Assembly: GCA_022564055.1 (NCBI GenBank)
Contig: JADFMD010000021.1
Span: forward strand, 1 to 32,175
Origin: Gemmatimonadota bacterium
Lineage (GTDB): Bacteria > Gemmatimonadota > Gemmatimonadetes > Longimicrobiales > Gaopeijiaceae
Reading direction: 5' to 3'
DNA: 32,175 nt
Shown: piece after piece, positions 7,888-14,583 of the stretch
Position numbering within the stretch: the first letter of the stretch is position 1
Layout: every line of letters begins with the position of its first letter
Made by a program: the position numbers and the translations under genes
Notes under the pieces: model-generated
What the model saw: the letters and a program-made list of their open reading frames with translations, nothing else
Told to the model about the DNA's origin: nothing
Databases searched by the model: none

Positions 7888-8787
7888 CTACGGCGCCCCG
7901 GTCAACTCGTCGAACACGTTCCGGATGCGCCCCGGCGCGAGCGGCCAGTCCAGGTCGGTCGTGTCGACCCGAGAGCCGATGTCGTCTCGTGTCGTGCCCG
8001 CGGCGATTTCCGCGCGAACCCGGTCGATCACGGTCTCGAGCTTGCCGCGGAACGTCCTCACGTCGGCCTTGGTCATGATCGATCCGTGACCCGGGATCAC
8101 GGTGTCGAAGTCGAGGGCCAACAGGCGGGTCAGCGTGGCCGGCCACTCGAGCACGCTGCCACCGTTACCGAAGTCCCAGAAGGGTGACAGGGTGCTGCCG
8201 TTCAAACGCTGGCCAAAGACGAAGAGATCGCCGGTGTGGACCACCCGGAGATCGGGGAAATAGGCCACGGCGTCCCCGTTGGTATGGCCCCGCCCGAAGT
8301 GAAACATCTGGACCTCGACACCGCCCAGGAACACCGCGGTTTCATCCGCGAAGATGACACGCGGCGCACCGGGCTGGTTGTTCCGAACGATGTTCTCGCG
8401 GGCGTTCTTGTGCACGATCACCTCGGCCGTCGACAAAAAGTCGGCATTGCTGCCGGAGTGGTCGTCGTGATGATGGGTGTTGAGCACGTACTTGATCGGC
8501 TGGTCGGTGACGCTGCGGACCTGCTCGGTGATGAAATCGAAGCTGTAGGGGAACTTGTTGTCGACGATGATCACGCCGTCGTCGGTCACCCGCACCGCCA
8601 CGTTCCCACCCGACTGCCCGCCGTCGAACCCGGGAATGACATAGAGGCCCTCCATCACTTCCCGAATCTGCAGCCGCGCCTCCTGCTCGGGCGTGAAGGT
8701 GGGGACTTGTTGGCCTGCAGCCAGGGTGAGGATTGAACCGAGGACGACGAGAGCCGTCAGCGAGCCGAGCGTCTTCAAGGTGCGCAT
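7888..8787 (-). CDS. Exported metallo-beta-lactamase-fold hydrolase
   Basis: A 299-residue MBL-fold enzyme with an N-terminal signal peptide (LTALVVLGSILTLAAGQQ). The dinuclear zinc set is complete: HxHxDH as H105-x-H107-x-D109-H110 in NTHHHDDHSGS, a later His in GRGHTNGD, the bridging Asp in VVHTGDLF and the final His in VIPGHG. The ATG at 8787 is preferred over an in-frame start ten codons upstream because AGAGAGG lies between them at suitable spacing. The family covers beta-lactamases, lactonases, thioester hydrolases and the periplasmic hydrolases sometimes found next to quinoproteins; the sequence alone does not separate these. Its position among PQQ enzymes argues for a metabolic hydrolase rather than antibiotic resistance. 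It is probably co-transcribed with the downstream cupin gene after about 180 bases. Confidence 0.92.
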   Translation of the reverse strand: MRTLKTLGSLTALVVLGSILTLAAGQQVPTFTPEQEARLQIREVMEGLYVIPGFDGGQSGGNVAVRVTDDGVIIVDNKFPYSFDFITEQVRSVTDQPIKYVLNTHHHDDHSGSNADFLSTAEVIVHKNARENIVRNNQPGAPRVIFADETAVFLGGVEVQMFHFGRGHTNGDAVAYFPDLRVVHTGDLFVFGQRLNGSTLSPFWDFGNGGSVLEWPATLTRLLALDFDTVIPGHGSIMTKADVRTFRGKLETVIDRVRAEIAAGTTRDDIGSRVDTTDLDWPLAPGRIRNVFDELTGAP

Positions 8788-9013
8788 TGGATGCCTCTCT
8801 TGGGAAAGCTGGAACACTGCGTCTCGGTATCGGCGACCGAGAGGTCGTTCGATGGCCCATTCTGCGGGAAGGTAGGACTCCCCGCGGGAGGCCGTCCAGC
8901 CTGCGTTGCGTCCTTACCCCTCCGGCTTCTATTGTCTCGGCCTGCGAGGAAGCGGTCCGTGAAGCGTTGTCATCGCTTCATCGATCCCTGAACTATGCGT
9001 CCCGGGAGGTACT

Positions 9014-9955
9014 GTGAAAATCCGACAAACGATGGCGTTCGCTGCTGTGATCGGGGTCCTCTCGCTCTGTGTGCAAAGCGCCCCCGCCTTTGCCCAGGAC
9101 AGCGACTATGTGCGCCTGAACCGTACCATCGAGTTGCTCGAAGGTGGCCAATCCGTGCTCGGGGTTCTATCCGCTGATTATTCCCTGGGTAACGCGCGGG
9201 CGCTCGCCACTTCGGGCCTCGACTTCATCATCATCGATATGGAGCACTCTCCGTTCGACGTGGAGCGGTTGCGGCAGTTCCTGCTCGGGATGACGGATAA
9301 GCGGCTGATCCAGCAGAAGGGCAACCTCCAGATGAACGTCACGCCCTTCGTCCGCGTGCCGGCAAGCGGCGCTGAGCAGGTTCTTTTTCAAGCCAAGCAG
9401 GTCTTGGACGTCGGCGTATTCGGCGTGATGTATCCCGCGATCAGCACCAGGGAGCAAGCCGAGAACGCGGTGCGGGCCACGCGTTATCCGCAGACCAACG
9501 GGGTGCCCGACTTCGAACCGGCGGGGCTGCGTGGCCGTAGCCCGACCAATGCCACCTGGTTCTGGGGCGTCCGCGATTACATGCAGCGCGCCGACGTCTG
9601 GCCACACGACCCGAGGGGTGAGCTCCTCGCCATCATCCAGATCGAAACGGTGGAAGGGGTCGCCAACGCTGAGGAGATCGTGGCGGTACCGGGGATCGGC
9701 GTGATCTTCATAGGGCCGTCCGACCTCACCGCTTCAATGGGCTTTCCTTCGGGGTCGGAAGTCGAGGACGCGATCCAGAGCGTGCTGCGCATCTGTTTGG
9801 CCCGGGGTGTGCCTTGCGCCATCACGACCGGTGCTGGGACCGTTGAGCAGCGGCTGAACGAAGGGTTTCGATTCGTGACCGTCGGCCTCGACGGTGGAAT
9901 CTCGGCCGGTGTAGCCACTGCGTTGCAGCGAGGGCGCGCGGCGGCCGGCCGGTAG
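9014..9955 (+). CDS. Exported HpcH/HpaI-type class II aldolase
   Basis: A 313-residue protein of the HpcH/HpaI aldolase / citrate lyase beta family, which cleaves or condenses 2-keto-3-deoxy acids with pyruvate using a divalent metal. The TIM-barrel signatures are present: IDMEHSPFD (base His78), PFVRVPASG (Arg114), IIQIETVEGVAN (metal ligand Glu211) and FIGPSDLTASMG (metal ligand Asp237). Unusually, residues 1-28 form a clear Sec signal peptide ending AFA-QD, whereas characterised members are cytoplasmic. An insert around residues 100-110 and a longer 160-190 loop distinguish it from the ~260-residue enzymes. The start is GTG at 9014 with GGGAGGT three bases upstream. It is divergent from the MBL gene and ends at a hairpin before higA. 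Confidence 0.92.
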   Translation: MKIRQTMAFAAVIGVLSLCVQSAPAFAQDSDYVRLNRTIELLEGGQSVLGVLSADYSLGNARALATSGLDFIIIDMEHSPFDVERLRQFLLGMTDKRLIQQKGNLQMNVTPFVRVPASGAEQVLFQAKQVLDVGVFGVMYPAISTREQAENAVRATRYPQTNGVPDFEPAGLRGRSPTNATWFWGVRDYMQRADVWPHDPRGELLAIIQIETVEGVANAEEIVAVPGIGVIFIGPSDLTASMGFPSGSEVEDAIQSVLRICLARGVPCAITTGAGTVEQRLNEGFRFVTVGLDGGISAGVATALQRGRAAAGR

Positions 9956-9993
9956 ATCGCACGCCGGGCGGGAGAAGCGTCGGCGCTACCGGA

Positions 9994-10009
9994 GAGAGGT
10001 TGACCTCTC
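9994..10009. terminator. Hairpin between convergent aldolase and higA genes
   Basis: GAGAGG-TTGA-CCTCTC forms a perfect 6-bp stem with a 4-base loop in the 58-base gap between the convergent aldolase and higA genes. The position suits a shared bidirectional terminator. There is no T-run on either side, so intrinsic termination would be weak. Confidence 0.35.
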
Positions 10010-10013
10010 GTAC

Positions 10014-10301
10014 TTACACAGCGACCAGAAAGTCGGGGTGAACCTGGACCTCGTCGGGGTCTATCCTGGAAAGGTCGTAGTTTGCCTGAAGGCGCACCCA
10101 TGCGGTGGCGGTGCTCCCGAAGGCCTTTTCCAGACGGACGGCCATTTTGGGCGAAATAGAGCTCTTGCCTGAGAGTACATTCGTAAGAGCCTGCCGCGAA
10201 ACACCGAGCCCTTTTGCGGCCTGGGTCACCGACAAGCCAAGGGCCTCGATGCAATCGTGCCTGATCGTCAGGCCGGGATGGGGTGGGCTCTTCATGGGCA
10301 C
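10014..10301 (-). CDS. higA: HigA-family antitoxin
   Basis: A 95-residue HigA-type antitoxin and autorepressor. It opens with the family hallmark MKSPPHPGLTIR, followed by an XRE-type helix-turn-helix (LSVTQAAKGLGVSRQALTNV...ISPKMAVRLEKAFG) and the WVRLQANYDL tail. It is the second gene of a higB-higA operon, starting 14 bases after higB, the normal toxin-first order. Two starts are possible: GTG at 10301, at good spacing (7 bases) from GGAGGG, and ATG at 10295 two codons later. The GTG is chosen for spacing. HigA would bind the promoter palindrome upstream of higB to repress the operon and bind HigB to mask its active site. Confidence 0.92.
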   Translation of the reverse strand: MPMKSPPHPGLTIRHDCIEALGLSVTQAAKGLGVSRQALTNVLSGKSSISPKMAVRLEKAFGSTATAWVRLQANYDLSRIDPDEVQVHPDFLVAV

Positions 10302-10315
10302 GGTTCAACCCTCCA

Positions 10316-10594
10316 TTAGTGGGTATCGAGGTAGCGAACGTCACGCGGGTCGCCGTCCTCGAACCTGAAAATAATGCGCCAGTTGCCGGAAATATCGACG
10401 GACCAGAAGCCCCGGTAGTTGCCTTTCAACGGATGTAGCCGCCAACCGGGTATATCCATGTCCTTGGGCTTCGTCGCTATGTCGAGGTGAGCGAGTATGC
10501 GTTCTACTCTGGCGACATGATCTGGCGCGATGCCGCTCCTGTCGCCGTCGTTGTAAAGACGCTTCAAGGCTCTGGTCTTGAAGTTCCTTATCAT
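10316..10594 (-). CDS. higB: HigB-family toxin (RelE-type mRNA interferase)
   Basis: A 92-residue HigB/RelE-fold toxin expected to cleave ribosome-bound mRNA. The family pattern is clear: MIRNFKTRALKRLYNDGDRSGI at the start, then RILAHLDIA, IPGWRLHPLKGNYRGFWSVDISGNWRI, and FEDGDPRDVRYLDTH at the C terminus. The conserved W-R-L-H-P-L-K-G and W-R-I/V-F-F/R-F motifs, which carry the RNA-contact residues, are intact, so the toxin looks functional. Two adjacent ATGs (10597 and 10594) lie immediately after the -10 box with no Shine-Dalgarno, which suggests leaderless translation; 10594 gives the family-typical MIRNFK start. higA follows at once. Confidence 0.93.
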   Translation of the reverse strand: MIRNFKTRALKRLYNDGDRSGIAPDHVARVERILAHLDIATKPKDMDIPGWRLHPLKGNYRGFWSVDISGNWRIIFRFEDGDPRDVRYLDTH

Positions 10595-10599
10595 CATCG

Positions 10600-10628
10600 A
10601 GTGTAAAGCACTACTTGACATATGTCAA
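10600..10628 (-). promoter_or_regulatory. Sigma70-type promoter of higBA
   Basis: On the minus strand TTGACA (10628-10623) and TACACT (10605-10600) are separated by exactly 17 bases. The -35 is a perfect consensus and the -10 matches 4 of 6. Transcription would start about 6-8 bases after the -10, inside the tandem ATGs of higB, giving a leaderless or nearly leaderless mRNA. Confidence 0.7.
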
Positions 10629-10630
10629 GT
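10613..10630. promoter_or_regulatory. 18-bp perfect palindrome, probable HigA operator
   Basis: ACTTGACATATGTCAAGT is its own reverse complement. It contains the whole -35 box of the higBA promoter and part of the spacer, so a protein bound here would block RNA polymerase. HigA-type antitoxins repress their operons through such palindromes. The site and its overlap with the promoter are seen directly; the identity of the binding protein is inferred. Confidence 0.7.
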
Positions 10631-10631
10631 C

Positions 10632-10703
10632 ATACTTGTCTCCTACCTACCGGCGCGCCACGCAGCCGATGTCGATCCGGTGGAGGCGCTGCGGGCGGGC
10701 TGA
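10632..10703 (+). pseudogene. 3' tail of an ADOP/MacB-type ABC permease
   Basis: The plus-strand codons at 10641-10700 read SYLPARHAADVDPVEALRAG and end in TGA. This is the highly conserved C-terminus of ADOP and FtsX/MacB permeases (consensus YxPARRAxxVDPxxALRxE). No further permease sequence lies upstream: the frame runs directly into the higBA promoter and palindrome. The gene has therefore lost all but its last ~21 codons, apparently at a junction with the toxin-antitoxin module near 10630-10640. Confidence 0.75.
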
Positions 10704-10757
10704 CGCCTCAGGCATAGACCGCTCGCTCGAAGCGGTGCAGCAACCAGAGTGGCCAGT

Positions 10758-10782
10758 CCCCCAAACCGTCCCCCTTTGGGGG
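10758..10782. terminator. GC-rich hairpin before the DsbA-like gene
   Basis: CCCCCAAA (10758-10765) pairs perfectly with TTTGGGGG (10775-10782) across a 9-base C-rich loop, about 55 bases after the permease-tail stop. It may be the original terminator of the lost permease gene. No T-run follows (AACATCTTA), so its termination role is uncertain. Confidence 0.35.
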
Positions 10783-10869
10783 GGGAACATCTTACCAGAG
10801 TACGCGTAGCGGGCTACACTCGGCCTACAAGGCCATGCAATTGCCGCACATTGAGCAATGGAGTGAACG

Positions 10870-11619
10870 GTGGCTAAAAAGAAAGGCGGAGATCTCAAGG
10901 CGTTCTACATGGTCCTGGGCGCGACGGCCGTGATCGCCGTCGGTGCTCTCGGATGGTCGGCTCTCGGGGGTGGCCTGAGCTCTGCCGCAATGGAGCCGAT
11001 TGCGAGCATCGTTCTCGGGGAAATCGAGGATCTCGAGGCGCTGGTGGCGATGGCCACGGGTGTCGAGCGGGGGGATCCCGACGCGCCGATCACGATCCTG
11101 GAGTTCGGGGACTTTCAGTGTCCGGCCTGCCAACAGTTCTTCGCCGTCGTGAAGCCCCAGCTCGATTTGGCTTACGTCGACGAGGGCGTCGCTCGATTCG
11201 TCTTTCACGACTACCCGGTGGTGTCGGCCCACCCCTACGCGTTTCTTGCGGCTCGCGGAGCGCGTTGCGCGCTCGATCAGGGCGAGGAGTATTTCTGGCC
11301 CTTCCACGATCAACTCTTTTCGCAGCAGTCGACGTGGTCTGCCAGCCAGCGTCCCCCAACGGATATCTTCGAGAGTTATGCGGCCGCGCTCGGTCTCGAT
11401 GTGGAGGACTTCGCTGCCTGTCTCGACAGCGACCGTCACGCCGACGTCATCAGCGCCAACTTGCGCTTGGGCATTGAATTGGGGGTGAGCCGAACCCCGA
11501 CGATCTTCGTGAGCAAGGGCGGCGGCAGCGCTATTCGGGTGACTCGTTGGAATGAGTTCGAGGCCTACCAATCTGTGATCGACCGCATGATGGAAGAGGA
11601 CGCGGGAGACGGGATTTGA
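10870..11619 (+). CDS. Membrane-anchored DsbA-family thiol oxidoreductase
   Basis: A 249-residue DsbA/DSBA-like thioredoxin. The N-terminal MAKKKGG is followed by one hydrophobic helix (residues 11-33) with no clear cleavage site, so it is probably a signal anchor with the catalytic domain outside the cytoplasm. The active site is CPAC (residues 84-87) in LEFGDFQCPACQQF, and the cis-proline loop is SRTPTIFV (Pro210). The HDYPVVSAHPYAFLAARGARCA segment and the helical insert are typical of the Bdb/DsbA branch found in Actinobacteria, Deinococcus and Gemmatimonadota. An extra Cys pair (C133 and C184) could form a structural disulfide. The start is GTG with TGGAG upstream; a nearby in-frame ATG gives no signal difference. 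It likely oxidises exported proteins. No DsbB/VKOR partner is in the window. Confidence 0.9.
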   Translation: MAKKKGGDLKAFYMVLGATAVIAVGALGWSALGGGLSSAAMEPIASIVLGEIEDLEALVAMATGVERGDPDAPITILEFGDFQCPACQQFFAVVKPQLDLAYVDEGVARFVFHDYPVVSAHPYAFLAARGARCALDQGEEYFWPFHDQLFSQQSTWSASQRPPTDIFESYAAALGLDVEDFAACLDSDRHADVISANLRLGIELGVSRTPTIFVSKGGGSAIRVTRWNEFEAYQSVIDRMMEEDAGDGI

Positions 11620-11631
11620 GCGAGAAACTCG

Positions 11632-12033
11632 CTAGCGGCTGAACGAATCGGGACCCGGCAGGAGCGGATAGCGGCGCACATACGGAACGTCGAGCTCGTC
11701 GAACACCACCCCGACGATGAAATCGTTGCGGATCTCGAAGAGCTGTAGGTCGGGCGGTGTGTGGACCATGCCTCGAAGCTCCCCGCTCGGGGTGAACACG
11801 AGCCAGTCGTACCCGCCGGACCCGTCGTACTCCGTCAACGCCACCCAGATGTCACCGTCGTCACTGACAACGATGGTCGCGCCACCACCGCGGTCACTAT
11901 CCACCGCACCGCACCTCTCATTGGCCAAATGCCTCCCGTAAGGACCCAATCGGTTATGGACCCAATCAGCCGCATCACGCGGCAATCGTAAATGTCGCCC
12001 GCCAGAGTGATACTCGTATATTAAGGTGTGCTT
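11632..12033 (-). pseudogene. Remnant: C-terminal blades of a six-bladed beta-propeller protein
   Basis: The minus strand keeps a good match to the last blades of the same beta-propeller family that fills the plus strand downstream: GGATIVVSDDGDIWVALTEY, then WLVFTPSGELRGMV, and the end signature FIVGVVFDELDVPYVRRYPL. Upstream of about 12033 the similarity fades and the frame runs antisense into the next propeller gene. No signal peptide, lipobox or GPGEF blade is left, so this is a 5'-truncated copy (about 130 codons kept of about 400). It is oriented opposite to the array, which implies an inversion or a separate insertion. It converges on the DsbA-like gene at a 12-base gap. Confidence 0.6.
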
Positions 12034-12080
12034 TGGAACTCCTTCCGACTCTCGCTCCTCTTGAAATCGGGTAGGGTAGA

Positions 12081-13238
12081 ATGAGCCGTCTTCCTGCGGT
12101 GTTTGTCGTGGCAACGCTGCTTTCCGCCGGCTGTCGGGGAGATGCCGCCCCCGGGGCAGGCGAAGATGATCTCGGCTCACCCTCCGACGTAGAGCAGTGG
12201 TCACTTTCCGAGGTCCCCTTTCTGGAGATCGGCGTGGTCGAGGGTGAAGCCGCCTATCAGCTTCACGAAGCGGTCAGTTCGGTGCGTCTTCCGGACGGGA
12301 GCCTTGCGGTGGTCAATAGGGGCAGCCAAGAAGTCCGCTTTTACTCACCGGAGGGGCGTCACATTCGGAGTGTGGGAGGCGACGGAAGTGGGCCGGGCGA
12401 GTTCCGCCGTCCGTCGCGGATCTGGCGTTGGGGCGTAGACTCTTTGCGAGTCTGGGACGGTGGGTTGAGGCGGTTCAGTTTCATGGACATGCAGGGAGCC
12501 GTGGCGCGCACCGAGCAGGTCGAGTGGTCTGCGGATGAGCCGTTTCCCTTGGACGTATGGGTCCATGGTGTGAATTGGGTGGACAGCCCCCTCGCCCCGA
12601 ACGAGCGATCTGTGGTCCTGCAGACCCTGGCACGGATGCCGGAGGTCCCGCTTGATGTGGACATTCGGTTCGTGAAGGTCACACCCGCGGGCCGAATTTG
12701 GGCGACCAACGCTTTGCCTCCGGCTGACACGACCATTCAGTGGTCGGTCTACGAGATGGACGGCACGCTCCGGGCACACATTTCGACTCCGCCCGCCTTC
12801 GAGCCCCAGGAGATCGGACACGACTTCATCCTCGGGCTCGCGACGGACCCGCTGGGTGTGAACTACATTCGGCAGTACGAAATCCAGAAGCCAGACGGAA
12901 GCCCTGTGGGGCGAGGGCTCGCTTCCTACACGAGTGGCATCGACGCCGTGCCCGAACAGCAGGTGATGCCGGACGAGGTGAAGTCGGTCGTGCGCTCTCT
13001 GGTCAGGTTCATGGCGAGTGCCCAAGAGATACACTATTCGCAGAATTTTTCTTATTCGTCGGACATTTCAGAGCTGGCGATCGAGGTTCCTGAGGAGGTG
13101 CGAGTCACGTTCGTTCAGGCCGGACGCAGTGGCTGGACAGGCTTCTTCCGTCACATCGAGACGGGCAGCTCGTGTGTCCTGACCTATGGTGCGGGCGCCC
13201 CGATCGGATGGGTGGCGGGCGTCGTCATCTGCCCCTGA
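12081..13238 (+). CDS. Six-bladed beta-propeller lipoprotein with C-terminal pilin-like domain
   Basis: A 385-residue protein. It has a lipoprotein signal peptide (LLSAGC, Cys about 18), then a six-bladed propeller core. The core includes YQLHEAVSSVRLPDGSLAVV, the family signature GGDGSGPGEF with a following SLRVWDGGLRRF, GRIWATNALP, and the closing signature FILGLATDPLGVNYIRQYEI. Siblings end there. This one continues for about 100 residues. From about residue 293 the sequence SVVRSLVRFMASAQEIHY, SDISELAIE, SGWTGFFRHIETGSSCVL resembles the globular head of type IV pilin-like proteins (xxLRNLVxAQExYYxDxxxYxxD, then GWxAxxxHxxTxxxC), without the N-terminal pilin helix. The extension is also locally less GC-rich. 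A sequencing or assembly fusion cannot be excluded. GGGTAGGG before the ATG is a weak ribosome site. Confidence 0.85.
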   Translation: MSRLPAVFVVATLLSAGCRGDAAPGAGEDDLGSPSDVEQWSLSEVPFLEIGVVEGEAAYQLHEAVSSVRLPDGSLAVVNRGSQEVRFYSPEGRHIRSVGGDGSGPGEFRRPSRIWRWGVDSLRVWDGGLRRFSFMDMQGAVARTEQVEWSADEPFPLDVWVHGVNWVDSPLAPNERSVVLQTLARMPEVPLDVDIRFVKVTPAGRIWATNALPPADTTIQWSVYEMDGTLRAHISTPPAFEPQEIGHDFILGLATDPLGVNYIRQYEIQKPDGSPVGRGLASYTSGIDAVPEQQVMPDEVKSVVRSLVRFMASAQEIHYSQNFSYSSDISELAIEVPEEVRVTFVQAGRSGWTGFFRHIETGSSCVLTYGAGAPIGWVAGVVICP

Positions 13239-13347
13239 GGATCGGCGAAACGAAGTCAAGCTGCGCGTTACCCACTGGCGCGGAATCGACTTACCAGCGC
13301 ATTCTGTTCAGGATACTAGGCGGCGTGAATACTCTCAGGAGCACGCT

Positions 13348-14577
13348 ATGATTGGTCAGGATGGTTTCCCATTACGCCCGCTGCTCCTCGCCTGCCTCAT
13401 CCTCGCTGGCTGCTCGGACGCCAGCGAGAGCCGAGACCCGATCATGCGCACGGACAGCGCGGGCATCGAAATCGTCTTCAACGATCTGGGCCGCCTGGAG
13501 GCCCAGTGTGAGATCGCCTCTACGCCTCGAGTGACCATAGGTCAGGTCGAGGGCGACGAGCCCTATCAGCTGCATCGAGTTTTCGGGGCGACCGTCCTGA
13601 GTGACGGAAGAATCGCGCTGGTCAACCAAGGCAGCCAGGAACTCCGTGTATACGATCCAGAAGGTCAGTTCCTCTTTGCCGCCGGGGGTGAAGGTGATGG
13701 GCCCGGGGAGTTCCGAAACGCCAACTCTCTTTGGAGTCTCCCGGGTGATACGGTTTGGGTAGGAGACTACCGTCCATGGGAATTCGAGGTCTTCGGTCCG
13801 GGTGGTGAGTGGGTTCGACAGGTGCGGCCCGATCCCGTTTATCCGAATCCGCCTAGGGGAAGGCACCTCCTTTCCGACGGGCGCGCTATCCTTGGGCGTC
13901 GGGTCACCAACCGGAGAACGTCGTCGTTTGAACTCGGCTTCCTACACGTATTACTACATGACCCCGACGGGGCTCTCACAGACACGCTGCTGGTTCTGCC
14001 GGACGGACGGTTGGGGCAAGTTGATGACGATCCCAACTCCCTCTGGCTGTACCCCTTCTTCGAATCCTATGGCGAGTATGCGGCTCGAGACGATCTCTTC
14101 ATCTCGGGTCACGGAGCAGAACCCGAACTACACGTCTACGTATTCGAACCCGATCTCCGGCTCGAGCGCATCTTACGTTGGTCCGGAGTGAATCGAACCG
14201 TCCGGGCCTCCGACGTCGAAGCTGCACGGCAGGCGATCAGGGATCAGTATGCGGAGATAGACGGGCCCACACGTGCAAGGTTGATAGCGCCTCTAATCGA
14301 CGAGGACCGGCCCGTGGCCGACGCGCTTCCGGCATTTGTAGACGTGCAAATCGGCAGGGATGGCGCGATCTGGGTAGAGGAGTATCCAGAGCCAGGCGGC
14401 GATGGACCGGCTAGGTGGATCCGCTTCGAGCAAAATGGTCGTTTTTCATGCCGCACCGACATCCCTGTTGGTATCGAGGTCTACGAGTTCGGACGTGACT
14501 ATGTGCTGGGCGAGCAACGGGGCGTTCTGGATACTGAACAGGTCGTATTGTACGAGCTCACAGCGCCCGGCGCGTAG
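13348..14577 (+). CDS. Six-bladed beta-propeller lipoprotein
   Basis: A 409-residue secreted lipoprotein with lipobox LILAGC (Cys about 21); AGGAG six bases upstream fixes the ATG at 13348. The longer open frame back to 13186 overlaps the preceding gene and is ignored. It carries the sub-family N-terminal strand TDSAGIEIVFND, then VEGDEPYQLHRVFGATVLSDGRIALV, GGEGDGPGEF with GDTVWVGD, GRDGAIWVEEY, and the closing YEFGRDYVLGEQRGVLDTEQVVLYEL. The final motif is diverged from the usual DELDVPYVRRY. Four Cys are absent from the blades; a single pair (C near QCEIAST and FSCRTD) is seen. No catalytic site is recognised. The closest in-window relatives are the propeller genes on either side, so it arose by tandem duplication (inference). 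The next gene begins 6 bases after its stop. Confidence 0.88.
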   Translation: MIGQDGFPLRPLLLACLILAGCSDASESRDPIMRTDSAGIEIVFNDLGRLEAQCEIASTPRVTIGQVEGDEPYQLHRVFGATVLSDGRIALVNQGSQELRVYDPEGQFLFAAGGEGDGPGEFRNANSLWSLPGDTVWVGDYRPWEFEVFGPGGEWVRQVRPDPVYPNPPRGRHLLSDGRAILGRRVTNRRTSSFELGFLHVLLHDPDGALTDTLLVLPDGRLGQVDDDPNSLWLYPFFESYGEYAARDDLFISGHGAEPELHVYVFEPDLRLERILRWSGVNRTVRASDVEAARQAIRDQYAEIDGPTRARLIAPLIDEDRPVADALPAFVDVQIGRDGAIWVEEYPEPGGDGPARWIRFEQNGRFSCRTDIPVGIEVYEFGRDYVLGEQRGVLDTEQVVLYELTAPGA

Positions 14578-14583
14578 TGGGCA

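Noticed and set aside
13300-13330. TTACCA-N17-TACTAG as a promoter before the propeller gene at 13348
   Set aside because: Only 4/6 and 3/6 consensus matches; expected often by chance.
13186-13347. Longer start for the second propeller lipoprotein
   Set aside because: It overlaps the preceding gene; AGGAG and the signal peptide mark 13348.
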